Below are positions 8,561-16,081 of a stretch of DNA of 64,000 nt, piece by piece (position 1 is the first letter of the stretch; the number at the start of each line of letters is the position of its first letter). The stretch is from the NCBI RefSeq assembly GCF_021432085.1, contig NZ_CP090366.1, forward strand, positions 3,782,001 to 3,846,000, written 5' to 3'. A program made the position numbers and the translations under genes. The notes under the pieces are model-generated. The model did not search any database, was not told where the DNA came from, and saw only the letters and a list, made by a program, of their open reading frames with translations. Source of the stretch: Stutzerimonas kunmingensis. GTDB lineage: Bacteria > Pseudomonadota > Gammaproteobacteria > Pseudomonadales > Pseudomonadaceae.

Positions 8561-9856
8561 ATGCTGGAAAAGCTATTTCAACTCAAGGCGCACAACACCA
8601 CGCTGCGCACCGAGGTCCTGGCCGGTATCACTACCTTCCTGACGATGGCCTACATCCTCTTCGTCAACCCGAGCATCCTCGCCGAAACCGGCATGGATCA
8701 CGGCGCGGTGTTCGTTGCCACCTGCCTGGCCGCGGCCATCGGCTCGGCGATCATGGGCCTGGTTGCCAACTACCCGATCGCGCTGGCGCCGGGCATGGGC
8801 CTGAACGCCTTCTTCACCTACACCGTCGTGCTGACCATGGGTTACACCTGGCAGACCGCGCTGGGTGCGGTGTTCCTCTCCGGCGTGATCTTCTTCGGCC
8901 TGTCGATCTTCAAGATTCGCGAGTGGATCATCCACAGCATTCCGCTGGCCCTGCGTGCCGGCATCGCTGCGGGTATCGGCCTGTTCCTGGCGATCATCGC
9001 GCTGAAGAACGCCGGCATCGTCGTCGACAACCCGGCCACTCTGGTCGGCCTCGGTGACCTCAGCGCCGGCGGCCCGCTGCTGGCCTGCCTGGGCTTTTTC
9101 CTGATCGCCGCGCTGGCCTATCGCCAGGTCACCGGTGCGGTGATGATCGGCATTCTGGTGGTAACCGGCCTGTCGATCCTGCTCGGCCTGTCGCAGCTCA
9201 ACGGCGTGATGTCGATGCCGCCGTCGCTGGCGCCGACCCTTATGCAGCTGGACATCATGGGCGCGCTGGATATCGGCCTGATCAGCGTGATCTTCGCCTT
9301 TCTCTTCGTCGACCTGTTCGACACCTCCGGCACCCTGATCGGCGTGGCGCAGAAGGCCGACCTGCTGGACAAGGACGGCAAGATGCCGCGCCTGGGCCGC
9401 GCCCTGCTGGCCGACAGCACCGCAACCATGGCCGGCGCCGCGCTGGGCACCTCGACCACCACCAGCTACATCGAATCCGCCGCCGGTACCGCCGCCGGTG
9501 GCCGCACCGGCCTGACCGCCTGCGTGGTCGCCCTGCTGTTCCTGCTCAGCCTGTTCTTCGCCCCGCTGGCCGGTGCCGTGCCGGCCTACGCCACCGCGCC
9601 GGCGCTGCTGTTCGTAGCCGTGCTGATGATGAGCAGCCTGGCCAGCATCGACTGGGACGACCTCACCGTCGCCGCGCCGGTCGTGGTTGCCGCGCTGGCC
9701 ATGCCGCTGACCTTCTCCATCGCCAACGGCATCGCCTTCGGCTTCATCGCCTGGACGGCGATCAAGCTGCTGGCCGGCCGCTGGCGCGAGCTGAGCCCGG
9801 CGATGTGGATTCTCTCGGCGCTGTTCGTGGTCAAGCTGGGCTGGTTCGCCGGCTGA
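8561..9856 (+). CDS. NCS2-family purine permease (adenine/hypoxanthine/guanine type)
   Basis: A 431-residue inner-membrane transporter of the AzgA-like NCS2 group with about 12-14 hydrophobic segments. The N terminus LFQLKAHNTTLRTEVLAGITTFLTMAYI, the SIMGLVANYPIALAPGMGLNAFF region and the FVDLFDTSGTLIGVA motif match E. coli AdeP/GhxP-type proton symporters. GTSTTTSYIESAAG is the second half of the substrate-site signature. A ribosome site AGAGGA precedes the ATG. A dyad repeat follows the stop codon. Which purine is moved cannot be told from sequence alone. Confidence 0.87.
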   Translation: MLEKLFQLKAHNTTLRTEVLAGITTFLTMAYILFVNPSILAETGMDHGAVFVATCLAAAIGSAIMGLVANYPIALAPGMGLNAFFTYTVVLTMGYTWQTALGAVFLSGVIFFGLSIFKIREWIIHSIPLALRAGIAAGIGLFLAIIALKNAGIVVDNPATLVGLGDLSAGGPLLACLGFFLIAALAYRQVTGAVMIGILVVTGLSILLGLSQLNGVMSMPPSLAPTLMQLDIMGALDIGLISVIFAFLFVDLFDTSGTLIGVAQKADLLDKDGKMPRLGRALLADSTATMAGAALGTSTTTSYIESAAGTAAGGRTGLTACVVALLFLLSLFFAPLAGAVPAYATAPALLFVAVLMMSSLASIDWDDLTVAAPVVVAALAMPLTFSIANGIAFGFIAWTAIKLLAGRWRELSPAMWILSALFVVKLGWFAG

Positions 9857-9862
9857 TCGCAG

Positions 9863-9952
9863 CGTAGGGTGGATGACGCTTTTCTCATCCACCTTCCGTG
9901 CGGTAACGGTGGATGGATGAAGCGTCAGCTGCGCGCCCCGATCCACCCTACG
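9863..9952. repeat. Intergenic inverted repeat with CGTAGGGTGGATGACG core (copy 1)
   Basis: About 90 bp between the permease and trmA, bounded by CGTAGGGTGGAT (9863-9874) and its exact reverse complement ATCCACCCTACG (9941-9952). Internal short repeats of GGTGGATG and CATCCACC lie between. The 16-base core CGTAGGGTGGATGACG recurs exactly at 38744-38759. The layout resembles the dispersed palindromic intergenic elements of pseudomonads; transcript-end or RNA-stability roles are inference. Confidence 0.7.
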
Positions 9953-9978
9953 ATTTACCTACCTTTCCAAGAGTCTTC

Positions 9979-11067
9979 ATGAGCGCTCCGCAATTCGCCC
10001 CCGCCACCTACGACGCCCAGCTCGCCGAGAAAACCGCCCGGCTGGTGGAACTGCTGGCGCCGTTCGATGCACCGGCACCGGAAGTCTTCGACTCGCCCCG
10101 CGAGCATTACCGCCTGCGCACCGAATTCCGCCTGTGGCGCGAAGAGGGCCAGCGCCACTACGCGATGTTCGAGCAGGGCGACAAGCACAAAGCCATTCTG
10201 ATCGACGACTTCCCCATCGCCAGTCGCCGCATCAACGAGCTGATGCCGCAGCTGAAGGCTGCCTGGCAGGCGTCGGAAGTGCTCAGCTTCAAACTGTTCC
10301 AGGTCGAATTCCTCACCACCCTGACCGGCGATGCGCTAATCACCCTTGCCTACCACCGACCTCTGGACGATGCCTGGCAGCAGGGGGCAGAAAAGCTAGC
10401 CGAAGCGCTGGGCGTCAGCATCGTCGGCCGCTCCAAGGGCAAGCGCATCGTCATCGGTCGCGATTACGTTGAAGAAGCGCTGTTCGTCGCCGGCCGCACC
10501 TTTCGCTATCGCCAGCCGGAAGGGGCCTTCACCCAACCCAACGGCGAGGTCTGCCAGAAGATGCTGAACTGGGCCTTCGAGGCGCTCGGTGAGCGCGACG
10601 ACGACCTGCTCGAGCTGTACTGCGGCAACGGCAACTTCACCCTGCCGCTGGCCACTCGCGTGCGCCGCGTGCTGGCCACGGAGATCAGCAAGACTTCGGT
10701 CAACGCCGCGCTGGCCAATATCGCCGACAACGGCATCGACAACATCGAGCTGGTGCGTCTTTCCGCCGAGGAGCTGACCCAGGCGCTGAACGAGGTGCGC
10801 CCGTTCCGCCGCCTGGCCCATATCGACCTGAAGAGCTACGACTTCGGCAGCATCTTTGTCGACCCACCGCGCGCCGGCATGGACCCGGACACGTGCGAAC
10901 TGGCCCGTCGCTTCGAGCGCATCCTCTACATCTCCTGCAACCCGGAAACCCTGGCGCAGAACATCGCCCAGCTCGCCGACACCCATCGCATCGAGCGCTG
11001 TGCGCTGTTCGACCAGTTCCCATACACCCACCACATGGAATCCGGGGTGCTGCTGGTCCGCAAGTGA
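9979..11067 (+). CDS. trmA: tRNA (uracil-5-)-methyltransferase TrmA
   Basis: A 362-residue enzyme that makes ribothymidine at position 54 of tRNA using SAM. It starts [22 protein letters not shown] and has the TrmA-type lysine-rich RNA-binding part ([18 protein letters not shown]), the SAM motif [16 protein letters not shown] near residue 215, IFVDPPRAG, and the catalytic [11 protein letters not shown] with the nucleophilic Cys. The C-terminal [14 protein letters not shown] is also typical. Length matches E. coli TrmA (366). The ATG at 9979 was chosen because the in-frame upstream codons lie in the repeat element. Confidence 0.93.
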   Translation: MSAPQFAPATYDAQLAEKTARLVELLAPFDAPAPEVFDSPREHYRLRTEFRLWREEGQRHYAMFEQGDKHKAILIDDFPIASRRINELMPQLKAAWQASEVLSFKLFQVEFLTTLTGDALITLAYHRPLDDAWQQGAEKLAEALGVSIVGRSKGKRIVIGRDYVEEALFVAGRTFRYRQPEGAFTQPNGEVCQKMLNWAFEALGERDDDLLELYCGNGNFTLPLATRVRRVLATEISKTSVNAALANIADNGIDNIELVRLSAEELTQALNEVRPFRRLAHIDLKSYDFGSIFVDPPRAGMDPDTCELARRFERILYISCNPETLAQNIAQLADTHRIERCALFDQFPYTHHMESGVLLVRK

Positions 11068-11078
11068 TCGGCCCGACT

Positions 11079-11103
11079 GAACGCCGGCCGCCTGGCGGCG
11101 TTC
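11079..11103 (+). other. GC-rich hairpin just after trmA
   Basis: GAACGCCG (11079-11086) pairs with CGGCGTTC (11096-11103) around a 9-base loop, starting 11 bp past the trmA stop. There is no T run after it, so it is not a standard intrinsic terminator. It abuts the longer inverted repeat at 11104-11136. Confidence 0.5.
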
Positions 11104-11136
11104 CACATCCATAACCACTGACACGTTATGGATGTG
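11104..11136 (+). promoter_or_regulatory. Perfect 12-bp inverted repeat directly before the persulfide dioxygenase start
   Basis: CACATCCATAAC (11104-11115) and GTTATGGATGTG (11125-11136) are perfect inverted arms with a 9-base spacer, ending only 5 bases before the ATG at 11142. The arms cover the place where a ribosome site would lie. It may be an operator for a sulfur-responsive repressor or an RNA hairpin limiting translation; the sequence does not decide between these. Confidence 0.55.
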
Positions 11137-11141
11137 ACAGC

Positions 11142-12536
11142 ATGCTGGTTTTCGAGCCGTTCTATACCGATGGCCTGGCGCAGATTTCCTACATGGTGGG
11201 CGACAGCAATGCCGCGGTCGCCGCGGTGATCGACCCGCGGCGCGACGTCGATATCTACCTCGACCTGGCCCGCGAAAAAGGCCTGCGCATCGCCTACGCC
11301 ATCGAAACCCACATCCATGCCGACTTCGTCTCCGGTGCCCAGGCGCTGGCCGAACGCAGCGGCGCAGAGATCATCGGCGGCTGCTCAGCGGACTACGGTT
11401 TCGAGCTGCGCCAGGCTGCCGATGGCGAGGTGCTGGAGCTCGGCCAGGTCAGCCTGGAAATCATCTACTCGCCCGGTCACACGCCGGAACACATCTCCCT
11501 GCTGCTGCGCGACAGCCAGCAGGGCAAACAGCCGTTCGCTCTCTTCACCGGCGACACCCTGTTCAACCTCGACGTCGGCCGGCCGGACCTGCTCGGCGAA
11601 GACAGCACCCGACAACTGGCCGCGCAGCTTTACGGCACGCTGTTCACCCGCTACCTGCCGCTGGGCGAACGCATCGAGATTTACCCGTGTCACGGCGCCG
11701 GCTCGGCCTGCGGCAAGTCCATCGGCGACCGCCACCACTCCACGCTCGGCAACGAGCTGCTGTTCAATCCGGCACTTAACCAGCAACGCAGCGAGCGTGA
11801 ATTCGTCGACTGGCTACTAACCGACATGCCCGAGCCGCCGCGCCACTATGCGCGGCTGAAGAAGCTCAACACCCGTCCAGCGATGAATACCGGCGGTCCA
11901 GCGCTGCCGCCGCCGCTGGCACCGGAGGAGTTCCGCCAGCGCACCGCCGACCACAGCGCCGTGCAGCTGGTGGACCTGCGCTCGATCCTCGCCTTCGGCG
12001 GCGGCCATGTGCCCGGCGCGCTGAATATCGCGCTGCGCAACGAGTTCGTCAGCTGGGCCGGCTGGATGCTCGACGACCAGCGACCGATCTACCTGATCGG
12101 CGAAGACAGTCACGAAATCCACCAGGCGACGCTGCAGCTGTACCGCATCGGCCTCGACCACGTGGCGGGTTACCTGCGCAACGGCATGAGCGACTGGCAG
12201 AACGCCGGCCTGCCACTGGAGTGCGTCGGCGAATGGACGGTGCACGAGCTCGATCGTCGCCGCGACGATCCCCAGGTACAGGTACTCGACGTGCGTGCCC
12301 CCGAGGAGGTCGAGCAAGGGCGCGTGCCCGGCGCCCGCCACGCCTTCGTCGCCCATCTGCCCGAAGGACTGGAGCAACTGGACAAGGACAGGACCGTGGC
12401 GACCTATTGCGGCAGCGGTTACCGCGCCTCGATCGCAGCCAGCATCCTCAAGCGCGAGGGTTTCCGCGACGTGGTAAACGTGCCCGGCTCGTGGCTCGCC
12501 TGGCAGAAGCACGATCTGCCGGTGGCGGAGCGCTAA
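11142..12536 (+). CDS. Persulfide dioxygenase (ETHE1-like) fused to two rhodanese domains
   Basis: A 464-residue fusion. Residues 1-240 form a metallo-beta-lactamase fold with THIHADFVSG (His57, His59, Asp61), PGHTPEH (His113), FTGDTLF (Asp138) and YPCHGAGS (His184), the single-iron persulfide dioxygenase pattern that oxidises glutathione persulfide to sulfite. Residues about 258-355 form a rhodanese domain without an active-site Cys (YLIGEDS at the loop). Residues 365-460 form a second rhodanese with the active Cys423 in TYCGSGYRAS. It should couple sulfane-sulfur transfer to oxidation in the cytoplasm. No visible strong ribosome site; an inverted repeat covers that region. Confidence 0.87.
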   Translation: MLVFEPFYTDGLAQISYMVGDSNAAVAAVIDPRRDVDIYLDLAREKGLRIAYAIETHIHADFVSGAQALAERSGAEIIGGCSADYGFELRQAADGEVLELGQVSLEIIYSPGHTPEHISLLLRDSQQGKQPFALFTGDTLFNLDVGRPDLLGEDSTRQLAAQLYGTLFTRYLPLGERIEIYPCHGAGSACGKSIGDRHHSTLGNELLFNPALNQQRSEREFVDWLLTDMPEPPRHYARLKKLNTRPAMNTGGPALPPPLAPEEFRQRTADHSAVQLVDLRSILAFGGGHVPGALNIALRNEFVSWAGWMLDDQRPIYLIGEDSHEIHQATLQLYRIGLDHVAGYLRNGMSDWQNAGLPLECVGEWTVHELDRRRDDPQVQVLDVRAPEEVEQGRVPGARHAFVAHLPEGLEQLDKDRTVATYCGSGYRASIAASILKREGFRDVVNVPGSWLAWQKHDLPVAER

Positions 12537-12566
12537 GCCCGCCGCGGGGTAACCCGCCAAGGGTGG

Positions 12567-12638
12567 AAAACGGCCGACGGCCTTTTCGACTGCCCGGGCG
12601 CTTCCGCCCGCCGGATAAAGGCTATGCCGTTATCCGGC
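12567..12638. terminator. Convergent intergenic region with two inverted repeats
   Basis: Between the convergent dioxygenase and cytochrome-fusion genes lies AAAA-C-GGCC-GAC-GGCC-TTTT (12567-12586), a small hairpin flanked by A and T runs on either strand. It is followed by GCCGGATAA/TTATCCGGC (12610-12618, 12630-12638). The first could act as a weak bidirectional terminator. The stem is short, so this call is tentative. Confidence 0.35.
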
Positions 12639-12679
12639 GAACGCTGCGTCAAATCATGCAAACCAGGGCCTTTTGCATC

Positions 12680-14302
12680 TCAGTACTCCACCTGCAATTC
12701 GGCGCTGCGCGGTTCGGCCTGGCAGGCCAGCGTCCAGCCCTGGCGCACCTCGCTTTCGCTCAGCACCTGATTGCTGCGCATGCTCACGCTGCCCTCCACC
12801 ACCCGGCACTTGCAGGCGGCGCAGACACCCGAGCGGCAGGCGCTCGGTGGTTGCAGGCCGGCGTGCTCCATAGCCTCCAGCAGCACCTCTCCACGCGGCA
12901 CGTCCAATTCGTGACGGCGACCGTCGAGCGCGACCCGCAGGCGACTGCGGCGCCCGCCCGGTGCGACCGTCGGCACTGCGGCGGCAAAGCGCTCCAGATG
13001 GATGCGCGCCGTATCCACACCCAGCTCGCCCAGCGCGGCACCGGCAGCATCCATGAACGGTTGCGGCCCGCAGATGAAGGCGTCGGCCACCGTCCAGTCA
13101 GCGATCTTCGCGGCAATCGCCGAGCCGCTCGGCACACCCTGTTCGGCATCAAGCCAGATGCGCAGCTGCAGACGCTCGGGGTAACGCGCAGACCACTCGG
13201 CCAGCTCCTCAGCAAAGATCAGCGAGGCAGCATCGCGGCTGGCATAGAACAGCCGTACCTGCCCGCTGCCCTCGACCAGCGCGGCCTGCAGGATCGCCAT
13301 CAGCGGCGTGATACCGCTGCCGGCGCCGAGCAGCAGCAGATCGTCATCCAGGTTGCGCGGCACGAACACGCCGGCCGGCGGCAGCGCCTCGATGCAATCG
13401 CCCGCCTGCAGATTGTCCAGCAGCCAGTTCGACGCGCGGCCGCCGGGCACCCGCTTGATGGTGATGCGCAGCGCGCCATCCGCCTGCGGCCGCTGCGACA
13501 GCGAGTAGCAGCGCAGCAGCGCCGGCTCGGCGCCGGGCACCTTCAGCGTGAGGAACTGCCCCGGCTGCGCGGTAAAGCGGGCGCGCTGGGCGGCCGGTAC
13601 CTGCAGGGTGAACGAGCAGCTGTCGGCGGTTTCGGCCTGGCGTGAGGCAATGCGCAGACGGGTGAATTCACCGGCAACCGGCGTCGGCGACGATGCGAGC
13701 GAGGTCGCCACCGCAGTTGCAGCCGGCGCCGCGGCCGAAGCCGAAGCCGAAGCCGAAGGTGCAGTCGAAGCCGGCCCCGACTTGGGCACGCCACGCAGCA
13801 TCGGCCACACCGACTTGCGGCGGAACAGCAGCACATAGCCGACATGCAGGCCGATCAGCCACAGCCCCAGATTGGCGAAGAACTCGTGCACTTCCTCGGC
13901 ATCGCCCATCCAGCCGATGAAATCGATGTCGCTGGCGGCGCCGAAGACATCCGGCCCCACGCCCGGCAGGGCGGCCAGCACATCGCCGTTGTCGACCATA
14001 CCCAGGCCGACCACGCTGGCAATGGCGAAACTGCCCAGCGCGCCGACCGTCAGCCACTTGCCGACGCTCGACAGGCCCGGCTTGCTCCGCTGGCCCTTCG
14101 GCGGCAGCAGCTGTGGGAAGCCGCGCAGGCGCAGCGGCACGATCAGCAGGCGCCACACCAACAGCGCCACCAGGCCGTAGCCCAGCCAGATATGCAGCGT
14201 CTCGGCGTCGTCACCGCTGAGGTAGGCGCCAAGAAAGAAACCGGCCAGCAGCCAGTGGAACAGACGGAAACGATTGAAAGCAGCCACGACGGCGATCCTC
14301 AT
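12680..14302 (-). CDS. Fusion of cytochrome b561, ferredoxin-reductase and 2Fe-2S ferredoxin domains
   Basis: A 540-residue predicted membrane oxidoreductase. Residues 1-170 are a four-helix cytochrome b561 domain with likely heme ligands His16, His37, His139 and His153. A low-complexity Ser/Ala/Pro linker (about 175-208) follows. Residues 212-440 form an FAD/NAD reductase with RCYSLSQRP (FAD) and LLGAGSGITPLMAIL plus FICGPQPFM (NAD). The C terminus is a plant-type 2Fe-2S domain with Cys489, Cys494, Cys497 and Cys527. It could carry electrons from NAD(P)H to b hemes, then to the periplasmic cytochromes encoded divergently. The ATG at 14302 has no ribosome site; a GTG at 14287 behind AGGA is an alternative start. 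Confidence 0.82.
   Translation of the reverse strand: MRIAVVAAFNRFRLFHWLLAGFFLGAYLSGDDAETLHIWLGYGLVALLVWRLLIVPLRLRGFPQLLPPKGQRSKPGLSSVGKWLTVGALGSFAIASVVGLGMVDNGDVLAALPGVGPDVFGAASDIDFIGWMGDAEEVHEFFANLGLWLIGLHVGYVLLFRRKSVWPMLRGVPKSGPASTAPSASASASAAAPAATAVATSLASSPTPVAGEFTRLRIASRQAETADSCSFTLQVPAAQRARFTAQPGQFLTLKVPGAEPALLRCYSLSQRPQADGALRITIKRVPGGRASNWLLDNLQAGDCIEALPPAGVFVPRNLDDDLLLLGAGSGITPLMAILQAALVEGSGQVRLFYASRDAASLIFAEELAEWSARYPERLQLRIWLDAEQGVPSGSAIAAKIADWTVADAFICGPQPFMDAAGAALGELGVDTARIHLERFAAAVPTVAPGGRRSRLRVALDGRRHELDVPRGEVLLEAMEHAGLQPPSACRSGVCAACKCRVVEGSVSMRSNQVLSESEVRQGWTLACQAEPRSAELQVEY
13734..13757. repeat. Four tandem GCCGAA hexamers in the linker of the cytochrome fusion
   Basis: GCCGAA is repeated four times in register. 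On the coding strand it encodes alternating Ser and Ala in the interdomain linker. As a 6-bp unit it can change linker length without shifting the frame. Confidence 0.75.
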
Positions 14303-14317
14303 TGAATGGATGCCGCC

Positions 14318-14350
14318 TTTGTATTCCTGCGAGCTGAAACGAAACTGAAC
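14318..14350 (-). promoter_or_regulatory. Weak tandem-repeat regulator box before the cytochrome fusion gene
   Basis: Read on the minus strand: GTTCAG (14350-14345), 5 bp, TTTCAG (14339-14334), 10 bp, then TACAAA (14323-14318) as a possible -10. The 6-5-6-10 geometry is the same as at 28510 and 35046, where the half-sites are nearer CTTAAG. Half-sites here are degenerate. Confidence 0.35.
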
Positions 14351-14366
14351 GCCGCCAGCCGCTGCG

Positions 14367-14399
14367 GTTCAGCTTGGCGTAAGGCGGCGCGCCTAGGCT
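14367..14399 (+). promoter_or_regulatory. Weak tandem-repeat regulator box before the SHP-like cytochrome gene
   Basis: GTTCAG (14367-14372), 5 bp, CGTAAG (14378-14383), 10 bp, TAGGCT (14394-14399). The segment from CGTAAG to the -10 closely resembles the region before the cytochrome b561 gene at 35109 (GGCGC-CCTAG-CTGC shared). It may be a target of the QseB/PmrA-type regulator encoded at 32913. Confidence 0.4.
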
Positions 14400-14427
14400 G
14401 CACTCATTCCCAACCGGAGAGCGCACC

Positions 14428-14835
14428 ATGAAAGCCCGCTGGATCATCCTCCTGTCCTGCTGCCTGAGCCTGCCCGCCCTGGCCGAAACCGAACACCCAC
14501 TGCTGCCCGGCTACGCCGCCCAGGCGCGTCAGGAGAATCCGAACTTCGCCGGTTTCTCCGCCGAGCGCGGCAAGGCGCTGTACTTCGCCGAGGAGCAGCG
14601 CAATGGCAAGACCATGAGCTGCACCACCTGCCACACCGCCGACCCGCGTCAGCCCGGCAAGACGCCGGCGCATCGCAAGGTCGATCCGCTGGCGCCGGCA
14701 GCCAACCCCGAGCGCTTCACCGACCTGAAGAAGGTCGAGAAATGGTTCCGCCGCAACTGCGACGACGTCTACGCCCGTGAATGCACCGCGCAGGAAAAAG
14801 GTGACTTCATCAGCTGGATCGACAGCATCAAATAA
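14428..14835 (+). CDS. Periplasmic c-type cytochrome, DUF1924/SHP-like
   Basis: A 135-residue secreted monoheme cytochrome. A signal peptide of about 19 residues ends in LPALAE. The heme site is MSCTTCHT (Cys65, Cys68, His69), and a second Cys pair (NCDDVYAREC, near residues 111-120) is typical of DUF1924/SHP proteins (Rhodobacter sphaeroides heme protein type). SHP cytochromes bind oxygen or NO weakly and are reduced by a partner diheme cytochrome. Here a diheme cytochrome gene follows 10 bp downstream and a membrane cytochrome b reductase is divergent, so all three probably form one electron route. The ribosome site is GGAGAG. Confidence 0.83.
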   Translation: MKARWIILLSCCLSLPALAETEHPLLPGYAAQARQENPNFAGFSAERGKALYFAEEQRNGKTMSCTTCHTADPRQPGKTPAHRKVDPLAPAANPERFTDLKKVEKWFRRNCDDVYARECTAQEKGDFISWIDSIK

Positions 14836-14845
14836 GGAGCCTGCC

Positions 14846-15370
14846 ATGAAGATCGCACCCCTCGCTGCCGTCGCCGGGCTGGGCCTGACCCTGGTACTGG
14901 CCGGCCTCAGCTTCGCCGATGACGACGACCATCGAGAGCGCAAGGGCTACAAGCGGCCCAAGCGCCTGACGGTACCCAGCGACGCACCGCTGGTGTGGAA
15001 GGAAGAATGCGCGGCCTGCCACATGCTCTATTCTCCCGGCCTGCTGCCTGCCGATGCCTGGCGCGAGCAGATGCGCACCCTGGGCGATCACTACGGCAGC
15101 AACGCGTCGCTGGACCCGGTGCAGGAAAAGGAAATCCTCGACTTCCTGGTCCGCGCCTCGGCCGCCAACCGCCTACCGGTGGAGCCGTCACCCACCGCCG
15201 GCGAGCCGCCACGCATCAGCCAGACGCGCTGGTTCGAGCACAAACACGACGAGCTCAGCGAAGCCAAGTTCGCCCGCGAGTCGGTCGGCGGCCGCTTCAA
15301 CTGCGTGGCCTGCCATCGCGACGCGGAAAAAGGCGACTTCGACGAGGACCGGGTGAAGATTCCGCGCTGA
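14846..15370 (+). CDS. Diheme c-type cytochrome (DHC-like)
   Basis: A 174-residue periplasmic protein with an N-terminal signal (LAAVAGLGLTLVLAGLSFA) and two CxxCH heme sites: EECAACHM (Cys55, Cys58, His59) and FNCVACHR (Cys153, Cys156, His157). Between the hemes lie helices with GLLPADAWREQM and DFLVRASAANRLPVEPS, as in DHC proteins. DHC is the known electron donor to SHP, which is encoded immediately upstream. The ATG at 14846 follows AAGGAG, so the two genes are translated together. The terminal acceptor is not evident. Confidence 0.85.
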   Translation: MKIAPLAAVAGLGLTLVLAGLSFADDDDHRERKGYKRPKRLTVPSDAPLVWKEECAACHMLYSPGLLPADAWREQMRTLGDHYGSNASLDPVQEKEILDFLVRASAANRLPVEPSPTAGEPPRISQTRWFEHKHDELSEAKFARESVGGRFNCVACHRDAEKGDFDEDRVKIPR

Positions 15371-15383
15371 GACAAAAATAGCC

Positions 15384-15410
15384 GGAACATTTCGCCAACC
15401 GTTGCGTTAT
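15384..15410 (+). promoter_or_regulatory. Predicted ECF-sigma promoter (autoregulatory)
   Basis: GGAACA (15384-15389), a 15-bp spacer, and CGTTAT (15405-15410) match the GGAAC / CGTT layout of ECF sigma promoters. It lies about 110 bp upstream of the sigma gene. The same elements with the same spacer recur at 16982-17008. Confidence 0.6.
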
Positions 15411-15520
15411 ATCCCTGCGGCAACCCGGCCGGCAGCGCACGGGCACCGGTAAAAACCGAGGCGTTGGCAACGCAGCAGGTTTTAGCGGCGCCCTGCGCGG
15501 TCAACCCAGACGAGCGCTTA

Positions 15521-16081
15521 ATGAACGACAGCGAACAGGACCTCATCCAGCAGGCCGCGCGTGGTGATCGCCAGGCGTTCGGCACGCTAGTGCGCGTCCA
15601 TCAGGCGCGGGTCTTCCACTTCCTCCGTCGCCTGCTCGGCAGCGCCGACGAGGCCGCTGACCTGACTCAGGAAACGTTCATCCGCGCCTTCCAGGCGCTG
15701 CCCAGATGGCGCCCGGAAGCACGCTTGCAGACCTGGTTGCTGCAGATCGCACGCAATGCCGCGCTGGATACGCTGCGCCAGCGGCAACGCTACGTCGACG
15801 TGGCGCCGGAGGAACTGGCCGAGCCGGTCGATCCAGCGCCATCGCCGCTGAGCCGACTGCAGGCCGGTCGCGATCTGGCATTGCTGGAACGCTTGCTAGC
15901 CCGCCTGCCCCACGAACAGCGCGAGATCCTGCTGCTGCGCGAGGTGGAGGGGCTGGCCTACGACGAACTGGCCGCCACGCTGCAGCTCGCCGCCGGCACC
16001 GTCAAGTCGCGCCTGGCACGCGCCCGCGAGGCGCTGCTGCACGGCTATCGCCAGGCCAACGGAGGCACCCTCGATGACTGA
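15521..16081 (+). CDS. ECF-type RNA polymerase sigma factor
   Basis: A 186-residue sigma-70 family protein with only regions 2 and 4. Region 2 spans about residues 20-85 (AADLTQETFIRAFQALPRWRPEARLQTWLLQIARNAALDTLRQ). Region 4 spans about 125-178 (LPHEQREILLLREVEGLAYDELAATLQLAAGTVKSRLARAREAL is its helix-turn-helix segment). It is followed with an 8-bp overlap by a zinc anti-sigma gene, the usual ECF partner. The ATG at 15521 was chosen because the upstream in-frame sequence is not protein-like. A matching ECF promoter upstream suggests autoregulation. The signal is unknown; the neighbouring secreted proteins suggest envelope or metal stress. Confidence 0.9.
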   Translation: MNDSEQDLIQQAARGDRQAFGTLVRVHQARVFHFLRRLLGSADEAADLTQETFIRAFQALPRWRPEARLQTWLLQIARNAALDTLRQRQRYVDVAPEELAEPVDPAPSPLSRLQAGRDLALLERLLARLPHEQREILLLREVEGLAYDELAATLQLAAGTVKSRLARAREALLHGYRQANGGTLDD

